From positions 1 to 35,729 of the forward strand of contig JAIOQA010000296.1 of assembly GCA_021413675.1 (NCBI GenBank): a stretch of 35,729 nt of DNA, read 5' to 3'. Under the pieces are notes generated by a model. The model was not told the DNA's origin. It saw nothing but the letters and a program-made list of their open reading frames with translations, and made no database searches. The translations under genes were made by a program, and so were the position numbers. The stretch comes from Deltaproteobacteria bacterium. Lineage in GTDB: Bacteria > Myxococcota_A > Polyangia > Haliangiales > Haliangiaceae. This document shows positions 26,632 to 34,231 of the stretch, piece after piece. Within the stretch, counting starts at the first letter, position 1, and every line of letters starts with the position of its first letter.

Positions 26632-26716
26632 TCCCCGCAAGCACCTGATCTTCCTGGCGCGAGCTGCGCGCGTGCGATTTCGGTGGGACATCCCGTGAGT
26701 CGCGGCTCCTGGGGGT

Positions 26717-27163
26717 ATGGAGTTGCTCTTCGATCTCCCGCCCTGGGCGACAACGAGGGACCGCGGATGGGCGACGTACGCGGCGCCGGATCACTCGCTC
26801 CGCTTCGTCGTCGCGCCGCTCGTCGAGCGACCGCTCGCGGACGTGCGCCAGCTGCTGTCGCACGCGCTCCCTGCCGGTGCGCGCGTCGACGTGCTCGCGG
26901 AGTCGACGGGCCGCGCGCGCGTCGGCTGGGCGATGACCACGGCCACGGTGCGCATCGTGGACGAGGCCGGTGAGGTCGAGCGCCGGTACGTCGCGATCTA
27001 TCAGGTGCTGTGGATGGTCGGGGCGATCATGGTGATGGGCCGCGCCGTCGAGCTCGAGCGCCAGCGCGATCTGATCGAGCGCGTGCTGCCGTCGGGCCGT
27101 CCACGGTTGCGCAGCGTCGAACCGGCGTGCGTGGCCGAGTGGTTCGAGCTGGAGGCCGCGTGA
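26717..27163 (+). CDS. small DcrB-fold (DUF1795/Eag-like) protein
   Basis: 148 residues; ATG 26717 has GGGGGT just upstream. The opening MELLFDLPPW, a mid-protein strand pair (GWAMTTATVRIVDEAG, RRYVAIYQVLWMVGAIMVMG) and the closing EWFELE fit the Mog1/PsbP/DcrB fold. There is no signal peptide, so it is cytoplasmic. In type VI secretion loci, cytoplasmic DUF1795 proteins (Eag) are chaperones that hold the transmembrane regions of effectors. Its stop overlaps the next start as GTGA, which implies coupled translation with a second, larger protein of the same fold. It starts 85 bp after the kinase gene and may have its own promoter, which I could not find. The family assignment rests on fold-like pattern rather than on strong motifs. 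Confidence 0.6.
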   Translation: MELLFDLPPWATTRDRGWATYAAPDHSLRFVVAPLVERPLADVRQLLSHALPAGARVDVLAESTGRARVGWAMTTATVRIVDEAGEVERRYVAIYQVLWMVGAIMVMGRAVELERQRDLIERVLPSGRPRLRSVEPACVAEWFELEAA

Positions 27164-28029
27164 TCCCGGTCCCGGACGGATGGGCGATCGCCGAGGTGGG
27201 GCGCGGCATCGTGCTCGTTCACCCCGCGGGCGCCGACGCGGCGGCGATTCGCTACCGCGAGCGCGCGGGCGCACCTCGCCGCCTGGGCGACCTCGTCGGT
27301 GAGCTCGTCGGTGAGCTCGTCGCATCGGTGCCCGGGGTCGTTCGTCACGAGGTCAGCGCGATCGAACGCTTCGTCACTGACGACGGCGAGCTCGCCGCGA
27401 TGGTCTCGCTCCGGGTCCACGACACGACCGGGGTGCTGCACGTGCACGCTGCCTACGTGATCACCGACGATTTCTATTCGGTCACCACGGGCTTCACGCG
27501 CGAGCGCGGCCCCGAGATCCGCCAGCTCGTGCGCGAGCTCGGACAGCGCGACGATCACACGCTCGGCGTGCGGCGTCGCCGCTTCGAGTACACCCCGCCG
27601 GCGGACTGGCAGCCGCTCACGCGCGGACTCTCGACCACCTGGCTACCGCCGGGCTATCCGGACCACGACACGCGCCTGCTCGTGTACCCGGCAAACCCCG
27701 TGAGCATCGTGGGGCGGGTCGATCTCGCCAGCGTTCACGCGCGCCTCGAGGACGCCGGCTGGACGGTGATCGCGTCCCGCGCCGTGCGGATGACGACGCG
27801 CGCGGCCCTCGCGGTCGAGGCGCAGGACGTGGTCTGTCGTCGAGGCGCGAGCGCGCGCGCGCATCGGATCGCGGTCGCGTTCGACGCGCGCTACCAGTAT
27901 CCATTCGAGCTCAGCACGACGTGCCCCGATGAGGATCGCGATGTGCTCGACGCCGTGATCGATTCGATCACGCCATTTGCTGCACCGATCGTCAGCGCGC
28001 CCGCGTTCGGCGCGTTCGCGATCGACTGA
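27160..28029 (+). CDS. tandem DcrB-fold (DUF1795/Eag-like) protein, probable effector chaperone
   Basis: 289 residues from GTG 27160, overlapping the previous stop (GTGA). Two repeats of one fold are visible: 1-130 (VPDGWAIAEVGRGIVLVHP...AAYVITDDFYSVTTGFT) and 140-275 (FEYTPPADWQPLTRGLSTTWLPPGYP...RIAVAFDARYQYPFELSTTC, then DVLDAVIDSITPF). The Y-P-F-x-L strand followed by a helix with DSI.PF is typical of DcrB/DUF1795 proteins. There is no signal peptide. Eag chaperones of type VI effectors share this fold, and tandem or dimeric arrangement suits cradling a pair of transmembrane hairpins. The gene right after it encodes a glycine-rich hydrophobic protein that could be the client. An 18-bp gap with a strong Shine-Dalgarno separates them. 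The function is inferred from fold and context. Confidence 0.62.
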   Translation: MIPVPDGWAIAEVGRGIVLVHPAGADAAAIRYRERAGAPRRLGDLVGELVGELVASVPGVVRHEVSAIERFVTDDGELAAMVSLRVHDTTGVLHVHAAYVITDDFYSVTTGFTRERGPEIRQLVRELGQRDDHTLGVRRRRFEYTPPADWQPLTRGLSTTWLPPGYPDHDTRLLVYPANPVSIVGRVDLASVHARLEDAGWTVIASRAVRMTTRAALAVEAQDVVCRRGASARAHRIAVAFDARYQYPFELSTTCPDEDRDVLDAVIDSITPFAAPIVSAPAFGAFAID

Positions 28030-28034
28030 CCCAC

Positions 28035-28040
28035 AGGAGA
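28035..28040 (+). promoter_or_regulatory. strong ribosome-binding site AGGAGA
   Basis: AGGAGA lies 8-13 bases before ATG 28048. It is one of the clearest Shine-Dalgarno sequences in a window where many starts have none, and it fixes the start of the glycine-rich protein. Confidence 0.8.
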
Positions 28041-28047
28041 GACCGAC

Positions 28048-28803
28048 ATGAGCGAATCGTCTGCCACCGCCGAGCCTCACGACGACAATCCGATCCTTCA
28101 CTTCGCGCACGAGGCGCATGGGGCACTCGCGGGCTTCGAGAGCCTCGAGGGGTTGGCGCATCTCTTCGGCGGTCACCACGCGGCGGCCGGTGGAGTCCCT
28201 GCACCGATGGTGCCGGTGCCGAGCGCCCTCGGGCTGGGACTTGGGATGCTGGGGCTTCCGCTGGGTGGCTTCAGCATGGCGCGCGGCATCGACGAGGTGA
28301 GCAAGGGCGACGGTTCGCAAGGCACGCTCGATATTGCGTCGGGTGCGCTCGGCATGACCTCCGGCGTCTCGTCGATCATGGCAGTCAGTGCCGCGCCCGA
28401 GATCGCGGCCGCTGCGGGGCTCGCGGGGCTCGCGGCGTATGGCAACAAGGATGCGCAAGCCGCCGGCTGGTACGGCAACGATCGCGACGGAGACAAGAAC
28501 ACGTTTCTGGGCAGCATTCGCGACAAGACCGCCGATGGACAGAGCATGGGATTGGATGTGGGCCATACCCTCCTTGGCAACAGCTTCGTGGGTGATGTCG
28601 CCGGCGGCGTGCTGGGCAACAGCCTCGGAGCTCTGGGGGGTGTCAATCAGACCTTCATGAACACCAACGCAGCGATCGGCACCGGCGCGGTCAAGCTTGC
28701 GGGCGACCAGGTCGACTTTGTCCGAGAACATCCGATCCTCGGATCGGCGTTGGCTCCCGGTTGGGGCGCTGGCGTCGCCGCGCTCGATACGCTGATGCGT
28801 TGA
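28048..28803 (+). CDS. glycine/alanine-rich membrane-active protein, putative small effector
   Basis: 251 residues, no signal peptide, no family recognised. After a His-rich polar N-terminus (1-50) come glycine-zipper hydrophobic stretches: ALGLGLGMLGLPLGGF (about 60-75), LDIASGALGMTSGVSSIMAV (about 93-112), APEIAAAAGLAGLAAYG, and GNSFVGDVAGGVLGNSLGALGG (about 178-200). A short acidic loop, NDRDGDKNT near 148-156, resembles a calcium-binding loop. This hydrophobicity without an export signal resembles the transmembrane parts of type VI effectors and pore-forming bacteriocins. Two DcrB-fold genes directly upstream would be the matching chaperones. GC is lower than neighbours (about 57-65 % in lines I counted by hand), and codons ending in A or T are more frequent, so recent acquisition is plausible. 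No immunity gene is obvious. Confidence 0.7.
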   Translation: MSESSATAEPHDDNPILHFAHEAHGALAGFESLEGLAHLFGGHHAAAGGVPAPMVPVPSALGLGLGMLGLPLGGFSMARGIDEVSKGDGSQGTLDIASGALGMTSGVSSIMAVSAAPEIAAAAGLAGLAAYGNKDAQAAGWYGNDRDGDKNTFLGSIRDKTADGQSMGLDVGHTLLGNSFVGDVAGGVLGNSLGALGGVNQTFMNTNAAIGTGAVKLAGDQVDFVREHPILGSALAPGWGAGVAALDTLMR

Positions 28804-28861
28804 GGAGTCGAAAATCGTGCGATCGCGATGGGACTTCTGGCCCCGGCAGGCTCCTGGAATC

Positions 28862-30088
28862 ATGACGCCGAGATCGTTTGCCCTGACCTCGCTCCTGCTC
28901 CTGAACGCATGCGTGCCGGCCGGCTCGCAGCCATGGCTCGCGTCCGGGAGCGCAGCCGCGCCCGGCGCTGCGCCCGCCGCGACAGGTGGCGCGCCCGCGG
29001 TCGCGGGCGCCGCCTGCCCGGCGGTGTACGCGTGCTACCAGGCGTGCGCGCCGTTGACCGAGTCGTGCATGGCGACCTGCGACGGTACGGCGAGCCCGGG
29101 CGCGGCCGCGCGGTCCCGCGCGACCGTGACGTGCATCGCCAGCGCGGGCTGCGCGGACGAGGCCTGCGTGCACGAGCGCTGCGCCGCCGAGACCGCGGCG
29201 TGTCTCGGTGACGGCGGCCAGGTCGCCGTGGGCGATGGATCGGCGGCGCCAGCGCACGCGCGCACCGACGGCTTCGCCTTCGCCACCGCGACCTTCGACG
29301 ACGGCTGGATCTCGACGGTCCAGGACGACTGGGTGCTGGCGCACAAGCAGGACGTCGACGTCTACCTGTACTACGCGCTTCCCTACAACGCCGACCGGTT
29401 CACCGGCACGGGCGTGTCCGATCGCGACTACTACTGGGATACGTACGTGGCCCGGCAGTTCGCGGTGCAGTCCAGGCAGCACCGCGACGGCGACACGATC
29501 GCGCTCCATCCCAGCTACGTCGAGGGCTGGGCGACCGATCGCGTCACCGGGCGGCGTCGGTTCCTCGCGATGTACCTGGGCGTGGTCCCCAACGCCGGCC
29601 TCATCACGCTGGTGGCGGCGCCCGACGAGGAGACCGTGCGGGCGTGGTTCCCGAAGGCGGCCGAGTGGCAGTCCGAGCTCGCGGGCCTGGCGCGCTACAA
29701 CCAGTTCCCGATCGGGGCCGACGATCTGGTCGGCACCTGGGAGGACGGCAGCGGCACCCAGACCGCGTCCTGGTACGACGCCAACACCGGCGCCTTCGCC
29801 GGGGTCACGTTCGCCGCTCACACCTCGACGTTCACTTTCGCCAGCGATGGCACGTACCAGAGCGTCCACAACGGCGCCAGCGGCGCGGCGGTCGGGCCGA
29901 TGAGCACCTTCCATCAGGAGTACCGCGGCACCTACGCCGTGTCGGCGTGGTCGGTGACCGCGACCCACCGCTTCGGCGATCAGCCCGCCAGCTTCGGCGC
30001 GCACTTCCAGGCCGTGCGCGGTGGTCGCCTGCTGGCGCTCGACGACGGCCGCGGATCGAGCTTCCTGCTGGTGCGCACCGCGCGCTGA
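28862..30088 (+). CDS. lipoprotein with Cys-rich segment and C-terminal lipocalin-like domain
   Basis: 408 residues from ATG 28862, which opens a lipoprotein signal (MTPRSFALTSLLLLNAC, Cys17). An Ala/Gly/Pro linker leads to a Cys-rich segment at about 50-115 with ten or more Cys (CPAVYACYQACAPLTESC...ADEACVHERC) of a kind seen in myxobacterial surface proteins. Residues 130-285 are an alpha/beta region I cannot assign. Residues about 290-408 look like a lipocalin-type barrel (DDLVGTWEDGSGTQTASWYD...STFTFASDGTYQSVHNG...YRGTYAVSAWSVTATHRF). It lies 58 bp downstream of the glycine-rich protein in the same direction, so co-transcription is possible, but base composition returns to the high-GC norm. 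It ends 7 bp from the convergent lipoprotein. The function is unknown; ligand binding at the envelope is likely. Confidence 0.75.
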   Translation: MTPRSFALTSLLLLNACVPAGSQPWLASGSAAAPGAAPAATGGAPAVAGAACPAVYACYQACAPLTESCMATCDGTASPGAAARSRATVTCIASAGCADEACVHERCAAETAACLGDGGQVAVGDGSAAPAHARTDGFAFATATFDDGWISTVQDDWVLAHKQDVDVYLYYALPYNADRFTGTGVSDRDYYWDTYVARQFAVQSRQHRDGDTIALHPSYVEGWATDRVTGRRRFLAMYLGVVPNAGLITLVAAPDEETVRAWFPKAAEWQSELAGLARYNQFPIGADDLVGTWEDGSGTQTASWYDANTGAFAGVTFAAHTSTFTFASDGTYQSVHNGASGAAVGPMSTFHQEYRGTYAVSAWSVTATHRFGDQPASFGAHFQAVRGGRLLALDDGRGSSFLLVRTAR

Positions 30089-30095
30089 CGCGTGG

Positions 30096-30737
30096 CTACG
30101 GGATCGCCTCGACGGTCGCCGGCGCGACCGGCGCGTCGATCACCATGAGCTCGGGGATGCCGCCCGAGGTGTAGCCGCCGAACTTGAAGCAGTCGTGATC
30201 GTCGGCGGACTTGCACGGCCACGCGCCCGGGTCCTGCTCGACGGGCAGGCGCACGCACACCGCCGCGACGTCGAGGGTCATCATGCGCAGCGGGCCCTCG
30301 AAGTTCGCGGCCGGCAGGCCGAGCGCCTTGCCGAGCGCGGCGGGATCGTGGCCGCCGTCGGCGTGCGCGGCCGTGACCGCGGCGTGGATGACCGCGGCGG
30401 GCGCGGCGAACAGGTAGCAGCCGGAGTCGTCGCAGCGGCCGAAGTGCACGGCGTGGGTCGCGACGACGTACTTGTCGTAGGCCGCGTCCTTCATGAGCCA
30501 CGCGACCTGGTGATCGGCGAAGTTCTTCGTCAGGTGCTGGGCGAGGCTCCACGGCGCGGCGCGCGCGTCGGCGTCGCGGCGGACCGCGGCCTGGGCGGCG
30601 TTGCACGGATCGGGCGCGGCGACCGCAGGCTCGCCGATGGTGTCGCCGACGGGCGTGGTCGTCGCCGGCGCGGCATGGTGGGCGCAGCCCGCCAGCGCGA
30701 TCAGCGCGAGCAGCGTGAATCGAACGGTGGTCCTCAT
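30096..30737 (-). CDS. hypothetical lipoprotein
   Basis: 213 residues with a clear lipoprotein signal (MRTTVRFTLLALIALAGC, Cys18), then a 25-residue low-complexity linker. The mature domain (about 43-213) has four or more Cys (RCDDSGCYLF, CVRL, CKSADDHDC) and two DH pairs but no motif I recognise. TATCCT is at -9 to -14 before the ATG and no Shine-Dalgarno is seen. It is on the same strand as the export operon and 42 bp downstream of the adaptor lipoprotein, so it may belong to the same transcript, although the TATCCT suggests its own promoter. Confidence 0.75.
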   Translation of the reverse strand: MRTTVRFTLLALIALAGCAHHAAPATTTPVGDTIGEPAVAAPDPCNAAQAAVRRDADARAAPWSLAQHLTKNFADHQVAWLMKDAAYDKYVVATHAVHFGRCDDSGCYLFAAPAAVIHAAVTAAHADGGHDPAALGKALGLPAANFEGPLRMMTLDVAAVCVRLPVEQDPGAWPCKSADDHDCFKFGGYTSGGIPELMVIDAPVAPATVEAIP

Positions 30738-30745
30738 CGCCGGCG

Positions 30746-30751
30746 AGGATA
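30746..30751 (-). promoter_or_regulatory. putative -10 element TATCCT
   Basis: TATCCT (TANNNT) at -9 to -14 of the hypothetical lipoprotein ATG, inside the 42-bp gap after the adaptor gene. It would give a nearly leaderless mRNA. Confidence 0.3.
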
Positions 30752-30779
30752 CCGTGCGCGCGGCGCGCCCGTCTCGACG

Positions 30780-31640
30780 CTACGGAACGCGCACGTGCGC
30801 GGCGAGCCCGGGCTGCAGCGCCGGCGTCGCGTCGGCGAGCGCGAGCACCGCGTCGACGAACACCAGCCGCGATGGCGCGTCGACCTCGGGCGCGACGTGA
30901 TCGATCGTCGCGTCGAGCGGCGTCGCCAGCGTGTCGAGCTGCGCGACCACGCGCTGGCCGGCGCGCAGCGCGCGCGCGTCGTCGGGCGGGACGCCGAAGC
31001 GCAGGCGCAGGCCGTCGCGCTTGTTGACCCGCACGATCGGGCTGCGCGGCCCGGCGGTGTCGCCGACCTCGCGATAGCGCAGCGCGATCACGCCAGCGAA
31101 CGGCGCGCGGACCGCGGTGTCGTCGAGCAGGACCCGGATCGCGTCGACCTGGGCCCTGGCCTCGGTCACCGAGGCGTCGGCGCGATCGCGGCTGGCGCGG
31201 GTGCGCGCGACCTCGGCCTGGGCGTCCTCGACGGCGCGCCGCGGGCTGACCCCGGCGGCGACCGCGCGCCGCTCGCTGGCGAGGATGCGACCGGCGTTGG
31301 CGACCTCGACCGCGGCGGCGCGGCGCGCGGCCGAGGCCTCGGCGAGCGCGGCCTCGGCGACCTTCAGATCGCGGCGGACCGCGCGCGGATCGAGCTCGGC
31401 GACCACCTGGCCGGCGGCGACCTCATCGCCGGGGCGGACCGCGATCGACACCAGCGCCGCCTCGATCGCCGGCGCGACATCGACCGCCTCGGTGGTGGTG
31501 ACCACGCCGACGTAGCTCGGCGCGGCGACGGCGCGCGGCGCGGGCGCGGCGGTCGCGACCGGCGCGGCGGTCTCGCGCGGGGTGTCGCGCGCGACCGGGT
31601 TGCAGGCGACGAGCGCGAGCGCTGCGAGGGCGAACCTCAT
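30780..31640 (-). CDS. periplasmic adaptor (HlyD/RND membrane-fusion type) lipoprotein
   Basis: 286 residues. ATG 31640 overlaps the transporter stop as ATGA. The signal MRFALAALALVAC gives a lipid-attachment Cys at 13. A lipoyl-like half (PAIEAALVSIAVRPGDEVAAGQVVAELDP), a helical hairpin (about 85-165, Ala/Arg/Glu-rich) and the second lipoyl half (DTAVRAPFAGVIALRYREVGD) are followed by a beta-barrel part. This is the standard layout of RND/ABC periplasmic adaptors, which link an inner-membrane pump to an outer-membrane channel. It is shorter than most by lacking the final membrane-proximal domain. It is the last gene of an operon with a GAF-HlyD protein and a C39 ABC transporter, so the cluster has two different adaptors. 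No TolC-like gene is visible. Confidence 0.88.
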   Translation of the reverse strand: MRFALAALALVACNPVARDTPRETAAPVATAAPAPRAVAAPSYVGVVTTTEAVDVAPAIEAALVSIAVRPGDEVAAGQVVAELDPRAVRRDLKVAEAALAEASAARRAAAVEVANAGRILASERRAVAAGVSPRRAVEDAQAEVARTRASRDRADASVTEARAQVDAIRVLLDDTAVRAPFAGVIALRYREVGDTAGPRSPIVRVNKRDGLRLRFGVPPDDARALRAGQRVVAQLDTLATPLDATIDHVAPEVDAPSRLVFVDAVLALADATPALQPGLAAHVRVP

Positions 31641-34231
31641 GAACTGGCTCCGGTGGTGAGCTCGGCCTGGGCGGCGACCAGCTGCGCGTACGGTCCGCCG
31701 CGCCGCACCAGCTCGGCGTGGCGCCCGGTCTCGACGATGCGGCCGCCATCGACGACGACGATGACGTCGGCGCTCGCGATCGTGCTCAGGCGGTGCGCGA
31801 TCACGATTCGCGTGCAGCGCAGCGCATCGAGGCTCGCCATCACGCCGCGCTCGGTGTGGCTGTCGAGGGCGCTGGTCGCCTCGTCGAGGAGCAGCACCGC
31901 CGGGCGGTGGAGCAGCGCGCGGGCCAGCGCGAGCCGCTGGCGCTGGCCGCCGGAGAGCGAGGCGCCGCCGTCGGCGATCAGGCTCTCGTAGCCCATCGGC
32001 ATCGCGAGGATGTCGTCGTGGATGCACGCGGCGCGCGCGGCCTCGACGATGCGCTCGCGCGACACGGTCGGATCGGCGAGCGCGATGTTGTCGTGGACCG
32101 TGCCCGCGAACACGTACGGGCTCTGCGGCACCAGCCCGACCTGGCGGCGCAGCGAGCGCAGCTCGAGGCCGGCGAGGTCGTTGCCATCGAACAGGATGCG
32201 GCCGTCGGTCGGCGCGTGCAGGCCGAGCATCAGCTTGGCGAGGGTCGACTTGCCCGAGCCCGAGCGCCCGACGATCGCCACGGTCGTGCCCGCGCCGATC
32301 GCGAGCGTCGCGTCGGTGACCACCGGCGGCAGATCGCGGCCGTAGCGGAACCCGACGCCGACCAGCTCGATCCGCCCGGTGAGGCTCGGCGCCGGCGCGG
32401 CGCGATCGGGATCCTGCTCGACCGGGCTGGCGAGCACGTCGTCGATGCGATCGACGTAGCTGCCGACGGTCTGGAGCTGCATCGCGCCGTCGACGAGCGT
32501 GGCGATCGGCGCGAGGAAGCTGGTCGCCATCGCGTTGGCGGCGAACATCGTGCCGAGGCTGAGCTGGCCATCGATCGCGAGCATGGCGCCGGTGACCAGC
32601 AGGAGGAGCGGCGCGCCGGCCTGCAGCACCGCGCCGATCGCATCGACCGCCGCCGACAGCCGGCCGCGGCGCAGGCCGACGTTGAGCTGATCGACGAACA
32701 GCTGCGACCACTGCGCGACCGCGCGCTGCTCCGCGCCCGAGGCCTTGAGGGTCTCGATGCCGGCGAGCATCTGCACGAGGTACGACTGCGCGCGCGCCTG
32801 GGCCTCGAGGTCCTGCGACACCAGGTTGCGGAACGTGCCGCGCAGGAGCACGAACACCGCGGTCTGCGCCACGCCCGCGCCCAGGGCGACGAACGCCATC
32901 GTCGGGCTGACCAGGTACAGCAGCACGAGGTAGACGAGGACGAGCGCGCCATCGAGCAGCGCCGACAGCGTGGTCGCGGTCAGCGTGTCGCGGATGATCG
33001 TGTTGCTGTTGACCCGCATGAGCAGGTCGCCGGTCGAGCGGCTCTGGAAGAACCCGAAGGGCAGGGCCGCGAGGTGATCGAGGAACCCGAGCGTCATGCG
33101 GGTGTCGAGGTGGGTGCGGAGCTCGAGCAGGAGGTGCGCGCGGATGAGCCGCGCGAGCAGCTGGAACACCAGCACGCCGCCGAGGCCGAGCGACACGATC
33201 ACGAGCAGGTCGTTCTCGCCGCGCGGCACGACCCGGTCGATGATGAGGCCGGTGAGCACCGGGGTCGCGAGCGCGAACACGCGCAGGATCAGCGACACGA
33301 CCACGACGTGACCGACGAGCGCGCGCTGCTCGAGCAGGCGGCGCAGCAGCGCCCAGGTCGGGTGGCTGCCGCGCGGCGTGCGCACGAAGTCACTCGCGGG
33401 CTGGAACACCAGCGCCACGCCGGTGAACGAGCGGCGGACCTGCGCGATCGGCACGAGCCGGCGACCGGCCGCGGGGTCGATGATGATCACGCCGCGGCGA
33501 GTGACGCGCTCGAGGACGACGAAGTGGTTGAAGTCCCAGTGCAGGATCGTCGCGGGCGGGAGCTGATCGAGATCCTCGATCTCGGCGCGCACGCCGCGGC
33601 CGCGCAGGCCCAGGGTCTCGGCGGTGCGCACGATCGTCATCGCGTCGAGGCCGGCGCGGGTGACGCCGCTCTGGCGGCGGACCTCGTCGAGGCGGAGGTG
33701 GCGGCCGTGGTAGTGCAGGACCATCGTCAGCGCGGCGGCGCCGCAGTCGGCGACCTCGAGTTGCTGCACGAACGGCACGCGGCGGCCGCGCAGGCCGAGG
33801 CGCGACAGCGCGGGGAAGCGCGCGGCGTCGATCGGCGGCGGCGCGGGCGCCGGCTTCGGCGGGGACGCGGCGATGGGGGCGGCGACCGGCGCTGATGCCG
33901 CGGGTGCGGGCGCGGCAACGGGCACGGGCACGGGCACGGGCACGGGCACGGGGGCTGACACGGGCACGGGCGCTGCCGCGGTCGCCGGTTTCGGCGGCGA
34001 CGGTGGCGCACTGCGCCGCGGCTCGCCGGTTCGCGCCGCCGCTGCCGGTGCGGCTCGGCCACCGCGGGCGCGCTCGAGCTCGGGCTCGACTGCCGCGAAC
34101 GGTGTCGTGATCTGCGCCGAGATCCGCCGCTCGGTGATCGCGGGTTGCGCGCCGCCGCGCCGCGGCGTCGGGCGCACGACCGGCGGCGTCGCGCGATCCA
34201 CGATCGTCTGCTCTTCCTCGAAGTCGGTCAT
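31637..34231 (-). CDS. C39-peptidase-containing ABC transporter (PCAT), peptide/bacteriocin exporter
   Basis: 864 residues. A disordered Pro/Ala/Val-rich N-terminus (1-140, with a PV dipeptide repeat) precedes a C39 peptidase: C163 (EVADCGAAAL), H236 (HWDFNHFVVLE) and D252 (IIDPAAGR), the full catalytic set with usual spacing. Six membrane helices follow (about 295-590), then the ATPase: Walker A GRSGSGKST with K661, Q-loop VPQSPYVF, signature LSGGQRQR, Walker B LLLDEATSALD and H-loop AHRLS. Such transporters cut the leader of a precursor peptide after a double glycine and export the mature part. ATGA overlaps on both sides show an operon with the GAF-HlyD gene upstream and the adaptor gene downstream. 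No precursor peptide was found in the window. The 140-residue N-terminal extension is unusual for the family. Confidence 0.95.
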   Translation of the reverse strand: MTDFEEEQTIVDRATPPVVRPTPRRGGAQPAITERRISAQITTPFAAVEPELERARGGRAAPAAAARTGEPRRSAPPSPPKPATAAAPVPVSAPVPVPVPVPVPVAAPAPAASAPVAAPIAASPPKPAPAPPPIDAARFPALSRLGLRGRRVPFVQQLEVADCGAAALTMVLHYHGRHLRLDEVRRQSGVTRAGLDAMTIVRTAETLGLRGRGVRAEIEDLDQLPPATILHWDFNHFVVLERVTRRGVIIIDPAAGRRLVPIAQVRRSFTGVALVFQPASDFVRTPRGSHPTWALLRRLLEQRALVGHVVVVSLILRVFALATPVLTGLIIDRVVPRGENDLLVIVSLGLGGVLVFQLLARLIRAHLLLELRTHLDTRMTLGFLDHLAALPFGFFQSRSTGDLLMRVNSNTIIRDTLTATTLSALLDGALVLVYLVLLYLVSPTMAFVALGAGVAQTAVFVLLRGTFRNLVSQDLEAQARAQSYLVQMLAGIETLKASGAEQRAVAQWSQLFVDQLNVGLRRGRLSAAVDAIGAVLQAGAPLLLLVTGAMLAIDGQLSLGTMFAANAMATSFLAPIATLVDGAMQLQTVGSYVDRIDDVLASPVEQDPDRAAPAPSLTGRIELVGVGFRYGRDLPPVVTDATLAIGAGTTVAIVGRSGSGKSTLAKLMLGLHAPTDGRILFDGNDLAGLELRSLRRQVGLVPQSPYVFAGTVHDNIALADPTVSRERIVEAARAACIHDDILAMPMGYESLIADGGASLSGGQRQRLALARALLHRPAVLLLDEATSALDSHTERGVMASLDALRCTRIVIAHRLSTIASADVIVVVDGGRIVETGRHAELVRRGGPYAQLVAAQAELTTGASS
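33918..33953 (-). repeat. hexanucleotide repeat (ACGGGC)n in the PCAT gene
   Basis: Five perfect ACGGGC copies (33918-33947) and a partial sixth, with two imperfect copies further on (33960-33972). They encode alternating Pro-Val on the minus strand. Slippage would change length by two residues without frameshift. Confidence 0.75.
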
